From the NCBI RefSeq assembly GCF_012910805.1, contig NZ_WTVK01000023.1, positions 1 through 64,000 on the forward strand: a stretch of 64,000 nucleotides of DNA, given 5' to 3'. Made by a program: the position numbers and the translations under genes. Below the pieces are notes generated by a model. That model worked only from the letters and a program-made list of their open reading frames with translations. It ran no database searches and was not told the DNA's origin. The stretch comes from Aromatoleum evansii. GTDB lineage: Bacteria > Pseudomonadota > Gammaproteobacteria > Burkholderiales > Rhodocyclaceae. Positions 46,501-56,325 of this stretch are shown piece by piece (the first letter of the stretch is position 1; each line of letters starts with the position of its first letter).

Positions 46501-47273
46501 CCGCCAGCGAGATCCTCATCATCGGACTGGCCGCCGCAATGGCAGGGGCGATGAATTCGGTCGCCGGCGGCGGCACTTTCTTCTCGTTCCCGGCCCTGCT
46601 CGCCGTCGGTGTGCCGCCGGTGGTGGCCAACGCCAGCAACGCGGTCGCGCTGTGGCCCGCCAGCCTCTCCAGCGCCTGGGCCTACCGCAAGGAGCTCGCG
46701 CGCTTCCGCAAGGGGCTGCTGGCGCTGTCACTCGTCGCCCTGGTCGGCGGCATCGGCGGCGGCCTGCTGCTGCTGTCGACCAAGGACGACACCTTCTCGA
46801 TGCTGATCCCGTGGCTGCTGCTCGTCGCGACCGTGATGTTCGCCGGCAGCGGCCAGATCTCGGCGCTCCTTGCACGCCTGCGCCAACGCGCGAACGAGGG
46901 CCCCTCGCACGGCACCGCGGGCGGCCTGCTGTTCCAGCTCGGCGTGTCCGTCTACGGCGGCTTCTTCGGCGCCGGCATGGGCATCGTGATGATCGCCGCG
47001 CTCGCCATCCAGGGGCACCGCGACATCCACGACATCAACGCGCTGAAGAACTGGCTGTCGGCCATCATCTACAGCGTCGCGGTGGTCACCTTCGTCGTCG
47101 CCGGCGCGGTCAGCTGGCCACACACGCTGGTCATGATCGTCACGGCCGCCATCGGCGGCTATTGGGGGGCAGTCGGTGCCCGCAAGGTGCCGGCCGTGTG
47201 GTTGAGGCGTTTCATCATCGGGGTGGGCAGCGTCCTCACCACCTACTATTTCTATAAAACCTATCTCATCTGA
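46497..47273 (+). CDS. TSUP-family (TauE/SafE) membrane permease
   Basis: The 258-residue protein has about eight transmembrane segments and two family repeats with the hallmarks [33 protein letters not shown] (partly quoted) and [21 protein letters not shown] proteins export or import small organic or sulfur anions. The four-base overlap with the dehalogenase suggests that it moves the same or a related organic acid. Sulfite export is the default family label and is not supported by context. Confidence 0.88.
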   Translation: MTASEILIIGLAAAMAGAMNSVAGGGTFFSFPALLAVGVPPVVANASNAVALWPASLSSAWAYRKELARFRKGLLALSLVALVGGIGGGLLLLSTKDDTFSMLIPWLLLVATVMFAGSGQISALLARLRQRANEGPSHGTAGGLLFQLGVSVYGGFFGAGMGIVMIAALAIQGHRDIHDINALKNWLSAIIYSVAVVTFVVAGAVSWPHTLVMIVTAAIGGYWGAVGARKVPAVWLRRFIIGVGSVLTTYYFYKTYLI

Positions 47274-47286
47274 AGAGCGAGGAATC

Positions 47287-49464
47287 ATGAGCACGAGAAT
47301 CCAATGCCACCAGCTGCAGGTCGACGCCGAACTGCACCGCTTCATCGAAACCGAGGCCCTGCCCGGCACCGGCATCGACGCCGGCGCGTTCTGGAAAGGC
47401 TTCAGCGAGCTCGCCAACGAACTCGCGCCGAAGAACCGTGCACTGCTCGCCGAACGCGACCGCCTGCAGACCGAACTCGACACCTGGCACCGCGCCCACC
47501 CCGGCCCGATCCAGGACATGCCGGCCTACCGCGCCTTCCTCGAGAAGATCGGCTACCTGCAGCCGGTGCCGGCCCCGTTCAAGGTCACGACCGCCAACGT
47601 CGATATCGAGATCCGCGAACAGTGCGGCCCGCAGCTGGTCGTGCCGATCATGAACGCCCGCTACGCGCTGAACGCCGCGAACGCGCGCTGGGGCAGCCTG
47701 TACGATGCCCTCTACGGCACCGACGCGATCCCCTCGGACGGCGGCGCCGAAGCCGGCTCGACCTACAACCCGGTGCGCGGCGCGCGCGTCATCGCCTTCG
47801 CGCGTGACGTGCTGAACCAGGCCGCCCCGCTCGCCCAGGGCGACCACACCAAGGCCACGGGCTACGCCGTCGAAGGCGGCAAGCTCGTCGTCACGCTCCA
47901 GGACGGCACCAAGACCGGCCTCGCCGACGCCTCGAAGTTCGCCGGCTTCCAGGGCGACGCCGCCGCACCGAAGGCCGTGCTGGTGAAGAACAACGGCCTG
48001 CACCTCGAGATCCAGTTCGACCGCAACCACCCGATCGGCAAGACCGACGCGGCCGGCATCAAGGACGTGCTCGTCGAAGCCGCGATCTCGACCATCATGG
48101 ACTGCGAAGACTCGGTCGCCGCGGTCGATGCCGAGGACAAGGTCCTCGCCTACCGCAACTGGCTGGGCCTGATCACCGGCACCCTGGTCGAGAGCTTCGA
48201 AAAGGGCGGCAAGACGGTCGAGCGCCGCATGAACGCGGACCGCGAATACACGGCGCCCAACGGCGGCACGCTGCGCCTGCACGGCCGCTCGCTGCTCTTC
48301 ATCCGCAACGTCGGCCACCTGATGACCAACCCGGCGATTCTGCTTGCTGACGGCGCGGAAATCCCCGAAGGCATCATGGACGGCGTCGTCACCGCGCTGA
48401 TCTCGCTGCGCGACCTGAAGCTGAAGAACAACTCGCGCACCGGCAGCATGTACATCGTCAAGCCGAAGATGCACGGACCGGCCGAAGTCGCCTTCACCAA
48501 CGAGCTCTTCGGTCGCGTCGAGCAGCTGCTGGGCCTGCCCGCCAGCACGATGAAGGTCGGCATCATGGACGAGGAGCGCCGCACCTCGGTGAACCTCGCC
48601 GCCTGCATCAAGTCCGCCGAGTCGCGCGTCGCCTTCATCAACACCGGCTTCCTCGACCGCACCGGCGACGAGATGCACACCGCAATGGAAGCGGGCCCGA
48701 TGATCCGCAAGGGCGACATGAAGAGCTCCGCGTGGATCCAGGCCTACGAGCGCCAGAACGTGCTGGTGGGCCTCGATTGCGGCCTGCGCGGCAAGGCGCA
48801 GATCGGCAAGGGCATGTGGGCGATGCCGGACCTGATGGCCGAGATGCTGAAGCAGAAGATCGGCCACCCGAAGGCCGGCGCGACGACCGCGTGGGTGCCG
48901 TCGCCGACCGGCGCGACCCTGCACGCGCTGCACTACCATCAGGTCGACGTCCAGGCCGTGCAGCAGGAGATGGAGAAGATCAGCCTCGCCGCCGAGCGCG
49001 AAACCCTCCTCAACAACCTCCTGACCGTGCCGGTCGCGGCCACCGCGAACTGGAGCGCCACCGAGATCCAGCAGGAACTCGACAACAACGCCCAAGGCAT
49101 CCTCGGCTACGTCGTGCGCTGGGTCGACCAGGGCGTGGGCTGCTCGAAGGTGCCGGACATCAACAACATCGGCCTGATGGAAGACCGCGCGACGCTGCGC
49201 ATCTCCAGCCAGCACATCGCCAACTGGCTGCGCCACGGCGTCACCAACGAGGCGCAGGTCACGGAAACCCTGAAGCGCATGGCCGCGGTGGTCGACCAGC
49301 AGAACGCGGGCGACCCGCTGTACCAGCCGATGGCTGCGGACTTCGACAAGTCGGTCGCCTTCCAGGCCGCCAAGGACCTGATCTTCAAGGGCTGCGCCCA
49401 GCCCAGCGGCTACACCGAGCCGCTGCTGCACAAGTGGCGCCAAGTGAAGAAGGCGCAGGGCTGA
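47287..49464 (+). CDS. glcB: Malate synthase G
   Basis: The 725-residue protein is full length for the G isoform. It has [26 protein letters not shown] (Asp/Glu metal site, partly quoted), [22 protein letters not shown] (partly quoted), [14 protein letters not shown] and [13 protein letters not shown] segments. It condenses glyoxylate with acetyl-CoA to malate in the cytoplasm. It lies 13 bases after the TSUP gene on the same strand, so it is probably in one transcript with the dehalogenase and permease. A strong terminator follows at 49512-49540. Confidence 0.96.
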   Translation: MSTRIQCHQLQVDAELHRFIETEALPGTGIDAGAFWKGFSELANELAPKNRALLAERDRLQTELDTWHRAHPGPIQDMPAYRAFLEKIGYLQPVPAPFKVTTANVDIEIREQCGPQLVVPIMNARYALNAANARWGSLYDALYGTDAIPSDGGAEAGSTYNPVRGARVIAFARDVLNQAAPLAQGDHTKATGYAVEGGKLVVTLQDGTKTGLADASKFAGFQGDAAAPKAVLVKNNGLHLEIQFDRNHPIGKTDAAGIKDVLVEAAISTIMDCEDSVAAVDAEDKVLAYRNWLGLITGTLVESFEKGGKTVERRMNADREYTAPNGGTLRLHGRSLLFIRNVGHLMTNPAILLADGAEIPEGIMDGVVTALISLRDLKLKNNSRTGSMYIVKPKMHGPAEVAFTNELFGRVEQLLGLPASTMKVGIMDEERRTSVNLAACIKSAESRVAFINTGFLDRTGDEMHTAMEAGPMIRKGDMKSSAWIQAYERQNVLVGLDCGLRGKAQIGKGMWAMPDLMAEMLKQKIGHPKAGATTAWVPSPTGATLHALHYHQVDVQAVQQEMEKISLAAERETLLNNLLTVPVAATANWSATEIQQELDNNAQGILGYVVRWVDQGVGCSKVPDINNIGLMEDRATLRISSQHIANWLRHGVTNEAQVTETLKRMAAVVDQQNAGDPLYQPMAADFDKSVAFQAAKDLIFKGCAQPSGYTEPLLHKWRQVKKAQG

Positions 49465-49511
49465 GTCGCCTCGCGGAGGCCGGACCTCGCGTCCGGCCGG
49501 CAGGCGCACGG

Positions 49512-49540
49512 ACGGCACCGCACATGCGGTGCCGTTTTTC
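49512..49540 (+). terminator. Intrinsic terminator after glcB
   Basis: A perfect 10-bp stem ACGGCACCGC/GCGGTGCCGT (49512-49521 with 49526-49535, loop ACAT) is followed by TTTTCTT. It closes the glcB transcript. No T-run exists on the other strand, so it does not serve the convergent thioesterase gene well. Confidence 0.9.
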
Positions 49541-49555
49541 TTCAGCCTCCGCGTG

Positions 49556-49981
49556 TCAGCCCTCGGCCGGCAGCATCAGCCCATGCGCGCGCTCCGCGAC
49601 GTCGGCGGGAAAGGGCCGCGAACGGCGCGTTTCCGGATCCAGGCAGACGGCGGTGAATTCGCATACCGCCGACAGCTCGCCGTTTTCCACGCTCACCAGC
49701 TCGTGGCGAAACCGGATGACCTTTTCGCGCATCTCCACCACCCCCGTGCGCACGAACACGGTATCGCCCGGGTATAGCTCGCTCATGTAGCTGACGTTCT
49801 GCTGCACCGCCGCCAGCTTGAGCTCACCACTGCGCAGCCGCGACGGCCCCAGCCCGACCATGCCGTAGAACTGCCAGCAGGCCGCATCGAAGAGGTCCAG
49901 GTAGGCACGCACGTTGATGTGCCCCATGTGGTCCCGCTGCCACTCGTACACCGTGCCGCGCGCCGTCTCCACCATCGCCAT
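49556..49981 (-). CDS. Acyl-CoA thioesterase (hotdog fold, YbgC/4HBT-like)
   Basis: The 141-residue protein starts at the ATG complementing 49979-49981 (MAMVETARGTVYEWQRDHMGH), with AGGAG six bases upstream; the frame is open further upstream without homology. The hotdog motif is RDHMGHINVRAYLDLFDAA. The conserved Asp of the classic YbgC motif is replaced by His-Met in this alignment, so the exact subclass is uncertain. It should hydrolyse acyl-CoA thioesters in the cytoplasm. It is a single gene, divergent from the Gate-domain gene. Confidence 0.85.
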   Translation of the reverse strand: MAMVETARGTVYEWQRDHMGHINVRAYLDLFDAACWQFYGMVGLGPSRLRSGELKLAAVQQNVSYMSELYPGDTVFVRTGVVEMREKVIRFRHELVSVENGELSAVCEFTAVCLDPETRRSRPFPADVAERAHGLMLPAEG

Positions 49982-50111
49982 GCCCGTCTCCTGGTTCGCC
50001 CCGATTGTTTGAACTCGAACGATAGCCTCCGACGCCGCGCAAGGGCAATCCCCGCATCCCGAGCACTCGCTCCGGTAGAATTCGCTGCACTGCACAATCC
50101 AGACCACCAAC

Positions 50112-51050
50112 ATGGACATCATCACCGACATCATCCTGCGCGCCGGGCGCTCCGCAGTCGAACTCTCGCTGTTCGTGCTCCTCCCGGTGATGGTCGTCAT
50201 GCTGTCGCTGATGCGCCTGCTCGAAGCAAGGGGCGTCCTGGACCGTGTCGTCCATGTGCTCGCGCCCGCGCTGCGCCCCGCCGGCCTGACCGGGCTGGGC
50301 GTCTTTGCCGCACTGCAGATCAATTTCGTCAGCTTCGCCGCACCGATCGCGACACTGACGATGATGGAGGGCCGAGGCGCCTCCAACCGCCATCTCGCTG
50401 CGACCCTCGCGATGGTGATGGCGATGGCGCAGGCCAACGCCGTCTTTCCGATGATCGCGATGGGACTCGACTTCGGGCTGACCCTCGCGCTGTCCGTGGT
50501 CGGCGGCCTCGTCGCCGCTGCCGTCACCTACCACGGCTTCGCACGCGGGCTGTCGGCCGTCGAAGGGCAAGTCGACGAGACCCTGCACCATCGCGTCGCC
50601 GAAGACGCCAAGGGGGTGCTCGATGTCATCAACCGTGCAGGAGCGGAAGCCTTCAAGATCGCGGTAGGGGCGATCCCCATGCTCGTACTTGCGCTCGTCG
50701 CGGTGCTGGCACTGCGTTCGAGCGGCGCCGTGGACCTGCTCACGCGCTTACTCGCCCCGGTGATGACCGCCGTGTCGATCGACCCTGCGTTGATCCTGCC
50801 AACGCTGACCAAGTACATCGGGGGCGGCACCGCCATGATGGGCGTGATGGACGAGATGCTGCGGGAAGGCTCAACCAGCGTGGGAATGCTCAACCGCAGC
50901 GCCGGCTTCCTGATCCACCCGCTGGACGTGCCAGGCGTTGCGGTGCTGATCTCGGCCGGCCGGCGCGTCGCCAGCGTGTGGAAACCGGCAGCGCTTGGCG
51001 CGGCGGTGGGCATCCTCGCACGCACTGCCGGTCACGCCCTGCTCGCCTGA
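50112..51050 (+). CDS. Nucleoside-recognition (Gate) domain membrane protein
   Basis: The 312-residue protein has about eight hydrophobic segments and two Gate-type repeats, with the LQINFVSFAAPIATLTMME and LTKYIGGGTAMMGVMDEML segments. Members include spore-maturation SpmA/B and nucleoside-transporter-like proteins. Here both repeats are in one polypeptide. The transported solute is not predictable. It starts 130 bases from the thioesterase start on the other strand and ends eight bases before the convergent TonB receptor gene. Confidence 0.82.
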   Translation: MDIITDIILRAGRSAVELSLFVLLPVMVVMLSLMRLLEARGVLDRVVHVLAPALRPAGLTGLGVFAALQINFVSFAAPIATLTMMEGRGASNRHLAATLAMVMAMAQANAVFPMIAMGLDFGLTLALSVVGGLVAAAVTYHGFARGLSAVEGQVDETLHHRVAEDAKGVLDVINRAGAEAFKIAVGAIPMLVLALVAVLALRSSGAVDLLTRLLAPVMTAVSIDPALILPTLTKYIGGGTAMMGVMDEMLREGSTSVGMLNRSAGFLIHPLDVPGVAVLISAGRRVASVWKPAALGAAVGILARTAGHALLA

Positions 51051-51057
51051 AGCGGCC

Positions 51058-53139
51058 TCAGAACTCCAGCGTCAGGCTCACCCAGGCACGCGGGTCGAGG
51101 AATTGCGGCTCGGCGAAGTCCGGGTCGTGGCGATCCGCACCGCGCCGCCTGAATTCCGCACGGCGCCCTTCGATGCCCTGAGCAACCAGCGCAAGCTCGC
51201 CACGCGTCGGCCCCGCACGGAAGGGATAGCCCAGCCGCACATCGGTACGCTCGTACGCGTCGACCGAGGTGTGCGTCGTCCACTGGAAACGCCCATAGCG
51301 GAAATGGGCAATCGACATTTCCATGCCCGCCGGCAACGCCTGGGTCCAGCGCAGCATCGTGATGTGGTCGGGCACCGAATGCTCCATATGGCGCTCGGCA
51401 TCCCGCGCGAGACCGCGATTGACCTTCACCAGATGGGAATTGGCATGTGCCGTGATCGTCGCGAAGGACTGGTTGAGGGTGAACTCGCTGCCCTGGCGCG
51501 GACGCCAGCGGACCTGGTATTCCGCACCGCGGATGTCGACATCCTGCCCGTTCATGTAGTCCTTGTAATCCCCGCAACTCCTGGGCCTTTCCAGGAGACT
51601 GAGCACCTCGCACTGCGGCGGCGCAAGCCTGAGCGCAACGGGCAGGATCCGCCCCCGGACCTCCTCCTGGAACACGCGCACATCGACGAACACCCCCTGT
51701 TCGCGGAAATCGCCCAGGTAACCGATCTCGGCCACATCGATGCGCTCCTTGTGGACGTCCCCGCTCGCATTGCGATCAATCTCCAGCGGAATCACGCCGA
51801 AGGGCGGCCCCACATCCAGGGCACCGTAGAACTCGCGCGATTTCGCCTCCGTCAGCGAGGGAATGCGATGCGCACGCGACAACCCGGCACGCAGCGTCTG
51901 CCGCGGCGAAAGGTGGTAATTCACCGCCAGGCGCGGCGCGAGCGAGGTATCGGAGAGGGAGTCGTTCTCCCAGGTCAGCCCGAGATTGGTTGTCCACGCC
52001 TCGGAAGGACGCCACTCGAAATTTCCGAACAGACGATGCACGCTCTGCCGCACCGCGTCACCGCCACGGCCGTAGAACTGCTCCCCCCGCACCGCGTCAT
52101 GGCGCGTGCCCACACCCCAAACGAGGCGCGTCTCGGGCGACGGAACCGCCGTATGCTGGAACTCCAGCTCGTCGCGCGTCGTGGTCGTGTGATAGTCGAT
52201 CAACAGGCTCAACCCGGAATCCCGCGCGAGGAATGCGTCGTCGTACACCTCGTTCGAACGCGTGTAGCGCAGGGACACGGAGCCGCCGTCGATGAGATTG
52301 CGCGTCCAGCCGAGCGAGAGAAATTCCTTGAGCGCCTTCTGCTCGCGAGGAGGGTTCGTGACGGCACCGACCTCCCCCGCGCGCAGAGCCATCTCGACGT
52401 TGCCAGCCTGGACCTGCAGCTCGTCCGCGGCACCGAGCGGAATATCGGCGCGCAGATTCACCCGCCGGTTCTTGCGACGGTCATCGAAATGCTTGACCCC
52501 GTTGTCACGGGTAGTCTCTGCACTCAGACGCAGTGCAGCCTCGCCGATGCGCATGCCGACCCGCGCATGTCGGTCCGCAATCCCGTCGTTGCCCTGACCG
52601 ACACGCACACGCACCCCCTGGGTATCGCGCGGCTCGCGGGTCACGACATTCACGACACCGAGAAACGCATTCGAACCATAGGCTGCCGAATTCGAGCCAC
52701 GAATCACCTCGATGCGCTCGATCTCGTCGAGCGACACGTCGATCAGGTTCCACGCCACGCCGCCGAAGAACAGCGGGCTGTACTGCGAGCGCCCGTCGAT
52801 CAGGATCTGCAACCCGCGCGGATTCTCGTCGGTCACGCCGTGATAGACGGCATTCGGCGCGCCGTTGAAGGAATGCGCGACCAGGAAGCCCGGCACCAGC
52901 CGCAGCAGATCCGCGAGATCGCGAGCCCCCGAGGTGCGTATCGTGTCGGCATCGATCACGGTCACCGAACCCGGCGCATCGCGCAAGGGCTGCGCGAGGC
53001 GCGATACCGACAGCACGACCGGCAACTCGTCGAAGAAAGGGTCCTCGACCACCCGGGCGAGCGGACCGATTTCCTCCGCCCCCGAGGCGGAGCCGGCGAG
53101 CGCTGCCATCAGGACCACCGAAGCGTTCCTTACCCCCAT
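51058..53139 (-). CDS. TonB-dependent outer-membrane receptor
   Basis: The 693-residue protein starts at the ATG complementing 53137-53139, with a short signal peptide (VVLMAALAGSASGA). The plug domain covers about residues 40-160 (APGSVTVIDADTIRTSGARDLADLLRLVPG, partly quoted; IEVIRGSNSAAYGSNAFLGVVNVV, partly quoted). A 22-strand barrel follows, ending in WVSLTLEF with the C-terminal Phe required for outer-membrane assembly. No clear TonB box can be placed. The ligand is unknown; no siderophore, cobalamin or regulator gene is next to it, and I see no Fur box or riboswitch upstream. Confidence 0.92.
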   Translation of the reverse strand: MGVRNASVVLMAALAGSASGAEEIGPLARVVEDPFFDELPVVLSVSRLAQPLRDAPGSVTVIDADTIRTSGARDLADLLRLVPGFLVAHSFNGAPNAVYHGVTDENPRGLQILIDGRSQYSPLFFGGVAWNLIDVSLDEIERIEVIRGSNSAAYGSNAFLGVVNVVTREPRDTQGVRVRVGQGNDGIADRHARVGMRIGEAALRLSAETTRDNGVKHFDDRRKNRRVNLRADIPLGAADELQVQAGNVEMALRAGEVGAVTNPPREQKALKEFLSLGWTRNLIDGGSVSLRYTRSNEVYDDAFLARDSGLSLLIDYHTTTTRDELEFQHTAVPSPETRLVWGVGTRHDAVRGEQFYGRGGDAVRQSVHRLFGNFEWRPSEAWTTNLGLTWENDSLSDTSLAPRLAVNYHLSPRQTLRAGLSRAHRIPSLTEAKSREFYGALDVGPPFGVIPLEIDRNASGDVHKERIDVAEIGYLGDFREQGVFVDVRVFQEEVRGRILPVALRLAPPQCEVLSLLERPRSCGDYKDYMNGQDVDIRGAEYQVRWRPRQGSEFTLNQSFATITAHANSHLVKVNRGLARDAERHMEHSVPDHITMLRWTQALPAGMEMSIAHFRYGRFQWTTHTSVDAYERTDVRLGYPFRAGPTRGELALVAQGIEGRRAEFRRRGADRHDPDFAEPQFLDPRAWVSLTLEF

Positions 53140-53487
53140 CTTTCCCCCTTCCGCTCCCAAACGGCAATGATTCGTCGCCGCCGCCTGCCGCAATGCAACA
53201 CAATCCTGCCTCCGCGAAGCGATTCCGCCTCATGCGCGGCGCTGCGGCGCTCTCCCGTTCGCGATTGCTCGCGAAGCACCGCATTCGTCATTGAACCAGA
53301 AATTCCGCTTGCCGCCATGCATCATTTCCCTTTACGGGCATATTCGTCACCTCGGCGATTGCGTCGGGACGCCGGCACGATCTCCTCATGCATCTCCCGG
53401 CACACTGCGGGGCACGCACCCTTACGTCGCGGTAGCGCCTGACACTAGAATGACGGCCACCCCGCACGACAGGAAGCACGCGATCCG
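53140..53487. other. Intergenic region between TonB receptor and cidA
   Basis: This 348-base gap separates divergent genes. It contains no ORF with homology, no tRNA and no intrinsic terminator. A TAGAAT -10-like box lies at 53446-53451, 37 bases before cidA, but without a good -35 box. I see no other feature. Confidence 0.5.
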
Positions 53488-53847
53488 ATGATTGGCGCAT
53501 TGACCGTACTGCTTGTGTTCCAGCTTATCGGCGAGGCATTCGCCCGCGGACTCGACCTCCCCATCCCCGGCCCGGTCATCGGCATGGGTCTCATGTTTGC
53601 AGTCTTGGTGATGCGCGGCGGACCTGGCGGGGACCTGCGCAGCACCGCTACCGGGATCCTGCAGCACCTGTCGCTGCTGTTCATTCCCGCCGGCACCGGC
53701 GTCATGCTCCACTTCCAGCGCCTCGCCGACGAATGGCTGCCGCTGACCGTGGCGCTGATCGCGAGCACCCTGCTGTCGATCGGCGTCTCGGCGCTGCTCC
53801 TCCACCTGCTTTCCCGACGCACGCCGCACGGCGAGGACCGGTCATGA
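53488..53847 (+). CDS. CidA/LrgA-family holin-like protein
   Basis: The 119-residue protein has four hydrophobic segments, beginning LTVLLVFQLIGEAFARGLDLPIPGPVIGMGL (partly quoted), the family hallmark being PIPGPVIGM. CidA/LrgA proteins are small inner-membrane proteins proposed to form holin-like channels or to help export of small carboxylates. It overlaps the LrgB/CidB gene by four bases, so the two are made together. No LysR or LytS regulator is adjacent. Confidence 0.93.
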   Translation: MIGALTVLLVFQLIGEAFARGLDLPIPGPVIGMGLMFAVLVMRGGPGGDLRSTATGILQHLSLLFIPAGTGVMLHFQRLADEWLPLTVALIASTLLSIGVSALLLHLLSRRTPHGEDRS

Positions 53848-54575
53848 AGCCTGCACTCGGCGAGATCTGGGTCTACCTCTCCACCACGCCGCTGCTCGGC
53901 CTGACCCTCACGCTGCTCGCCTACCAGGGCGCCCTGTGGCTCTACCGTCGGGCCAACCATCACCCGCTGCTCAATCCGGTGATGGTTGCCGTGACCGTCC
54001 TCGTGCTCGTCCTGAGCTTCACCGGAACGCCCTACCAGACCTACTTCGACGGCGCGCAGTTCGTGCACTTCCTGCTCGGCCCGGCGACCGTCGCCCTCGC
54101 GATCCCCCTCTACGCGCAGTGGGAGCGGCTGAAGGGGATGCTGCTCCCGCTCCTGGTCACGCTCGTCGCCGGTTCGCTGACGGCTGCCCTGTCGGCCGTC
54201 GGCATCGCTGCGCTGCTCGGCGCCAGCCGCGAGTCGGTGATGTCGATGGCCCCCAAGAGCGTCACGATGCCGATCGCGATGGGCGTCGCCGAGCGCCTCG
54301 GCGGCCTGCCCTCGCTCACCGCCGTGCTGGTGATGAGCACCGGCATCCTCGGCGCCGTCGGTGCCCGCTACGTCTACCGCCTGCTGCGCATCGAGGATCA
54401 CGCCGTTCGCGGCTTTGCGATCGGCATCGCCTCGCACGGCATCGGCACCGCGCGCGCCTTCCAGGTGAGCGAGCAGGCCGGCGCCTTCGCGGCGCTGGCG
54501 ATGGGGCTCAACGGATTGCTCACCGCGCTGATGCTGCCGTGGATCCTGCCCTGGCTCGAATCGCTGCTGCACTGA
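53844..54575 (+). CDS. CidB/LrgB-family membrane protein
   Basis: The 243-residue protein has about seven transmembrane segments with the family signatures LLGPATVALAIPLY, SMAPKSVTMPIAMGVAERLGG and GIASHGIGTARAF. It pairs with the preceding CidA/LrgA protein. The pair has been linked to murein hydrolase control, programmed lysis and, in some bacteria, pyruvate or glycolate transport. The start overlaps the cidA stop (ATGA). Confidence 0.94.
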   Translation: MKPALGEIWVYLSTTPLLGLTLTLLAYQGALWLYRRANHHPLLNPVMVAVTVLVLVLSFTGTPYQTYFDGAQFVHFLLGPATVALAIPLYAQWERLKGMLLPLLVTLVAGSLTAALSAVGIAALLGASRESVMSMAPKSVTMPIAMGVAERLGGLPSLTAVLVMSTGILGAVGARYVYRLLRIEDHAVRGFAIGIASHGIGTARAFQVSEQAGAFAALAMGLNGLLTALMLPWILPWLESLLH

Positions 54576-54626
54576 TCGCCACCCCGTCCCGCTCCCCCGA
54601 CCACGCCCCAACGGAATCTTCCACCG

Positions 54627-56249
54627 ATGACTGCCCTGCTTCGCTGGTTCGACCGCAACATCCTCGAACTCGGCCGCGAGATGCGCCTGTCCTACCTGCC
54701 GCCGCTGATGGTTTATGTCGCGGCGGGGGTCTCCGGCCTCACCGGCATCGTCGGTACCTTCTTCGTCAAGGACTATCTCGGCCTGTCCGCTTCCTTCCTC
54801 GCCGCACTGGGCTTCTGGGCAGGCATCCCGTGGGCGCTGAAGATGCCCATCGGCCACCTCGTCGATCTGCTGTGGCGGCACAAGGCCGGCCTCGTGTATC
54901 TCGGCGCCTCGCTCATCACCGCCAGCCTCGTCATCATGATCGGCCTGATCGGCAACCCCGCCGCGATGCGGCAGGTGATGTCCGCCGAAGCGTGGTTCGT
55001 GCTGTCCGCGTTGCTCGCACCGGTCGGCTACGTGATGCAGGACGCCGTCGCCGACGCGATGACCGTCGAGGCCGTGCCGCGGCTCGACGAGGACGGCCAT
55101 CCCTACCCGGACGAGACCGTACGCCTGATGCACACGACGATGCAGATGCTCGGCCGCGTCGCGATCATCGGCGGCACCGTGCTCGTGTCGCTGGCCAACG
55201 TCGCCATGTTCCAGGGCAGCGAAAGCCTGCCCGAAGCGGACAAGGTCGCAATCTACGTGCGCATCTACGAATACGCGCTGATCATCCCGCTGCTGTCGGT
55301 CAGCGGCGTGCTGCTCGCGGGCATCCTCAAGCGCCGCGAAGCCCGGCGCCTTGCCCGCCTCGGGCACGACGCGGCGACAATCGACCGTCTCGTCCACGCC
55401 CCCGAGCAGGCCACCGCGCCGAACTGGTGGATCCTCGGCGGCAGCGCCGTGTTCGTCGCGCTCACGCTTGCGGTCGGACTGTCCGGCCTCGGCTACGGAC
55501 AGGAACTGATCTTCGGCGCCTCCTTCGCGATCATCGGCGTGATGATCTACCGCCTGGTGCGCGAACTGTCGGACGAGGCCCGCCGCACCCTGCTCGGCAC
55601 CATCATCGTGATCTTCGTCTTCCGTGCCATGCCCGGGCCCGGCGCCGGCGCGAGCTGGTGGATGATCGACGAGCTGGGTTTCGACCAGAGCTTCCTGTCG
55701 CGGCTGGACCTCATCACCAGCACGCTGACGCTCGCCGGCCTCTTCCTCTTCCGCCGTTTCATGGCCGAGAAGTCGATCGCGCACATCGTGATCTTCCTGA
55801 CCATGGCGAGCACCCTGCTGTCGTTGCCCATCCTCGGCATGTTCCACGGCCTGCACGAGTGGACGGCTGCCGCAACCGGCGGCATCGTCGATGCACGCTT
55901 CATCGCCATTGCCAACACGGCTCTGGAATCGCCGCTCGGACAGGTGTCCATGGTGCCGATGCTCGCGTGGATCGCGAATTCCGCCCCGCCCCACCTCAAG
56001 GCCACCTTCTTCGCGGTGATGGCCTCGTTCACGAACCTTGCGCTGTCGGCCTCCCAGCTCGGCACCAAGTACCTCAACGAGATCTACACGATCACCCGCG
56101 AAGTGCGCGACGTCGCGAGCGGCGCTGTCACCGTGGCGGCGAACTACGCCGAACTCGGCCACCTCCTCGCCACGGTGCTGCTGCTGGGCCTCGCCCTGCC
56201 GCTGCTGGCCATCGCCACGACGCGGCTGCTCGGGCTGCGCAGCGCATGA
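54627..56249 (+). CDS. BT1/MFS-type transporter
   Basis: The 540-residue protein has about twelve hydrophobic segments. The N-terminal half includes GFWAGIPWALKMPIGHLVDL and GYVMQDAVADAMTVEAVPR, which recall the folate-biopterin transporter (BT1) branch of the MFS, with the D.V.D motif in its inner loop. A hydrophilic loop of about 45 residues follows the third quarter. The substrate is unknown. It lies 51 bases behind the CidB gene and 76 before the EF-G paralogue, all on one strand. Confidence 0.75.
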   Translation: MTALLRWFDRNILELGREMRLSYLPPLMVYVAAGVSGLTGIVGTFFVKDYLGLSASFLAALGFWAGIPWALKMPIGHLVDLLWRHKAGLVYLGASLITASLVIMIGLIGNPAAMRQVMSAEAWFVLSALLAPVGYVMQDAVADAMTVEAVPRLDEDGHPYPDETVRLMHTTMQMLGRVAIIGGTVLVSLANVAMFQGSESLPEADKVAIYVRIYEYALIIPLLSVSGVLLAGILKRREARRLARLGHDAATIDRLVHAPEQATAPNWWILGGSAVFVALTLAVGLSGLGYGQELIFGASFAIIGVMIYRLVRELSDEARRTLLGTIIVIFVFRAMPGPGAGASWWMIDELGFDQSFLSRLDLITSTLTLAGLFLFRRFMAEKSIAHIVIFLTMASTLLSLPILGMFHGLHEWTAAATGGIVDARFIAIANTALESPLGQVSMVPMLAWIANSAPPHLKATFFAVMASFTNLALSASQLGTKYLNEIYTITREVRDVASGAVTVAANYAELGHLLATVLLLGLALPLLAIATTRLLGLRSA

Positions 56250-56325
56250 GCATAGGTGCAAAACCGTTGCGCAGCCGCGGCGACAGGGGGAAACTGCGAG
56301 ACAAAGGCCACGTGAGGACAAGTCC

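Noticed and set aside
47266-49518. A 750-codon minus-strand open frame opposite malate synthase G
   Set aside because: The whole frame mirrors glcB, has no domain features and shows antisense-type composition.
53140-53487. Riboswitch or Fur box upstream of the TonB-dependent receptor
   Set aside because: No conserved cobalamin or TPP riboswitch core and no Fur-like GATAAT repeat can be seen in the 348-base gap.
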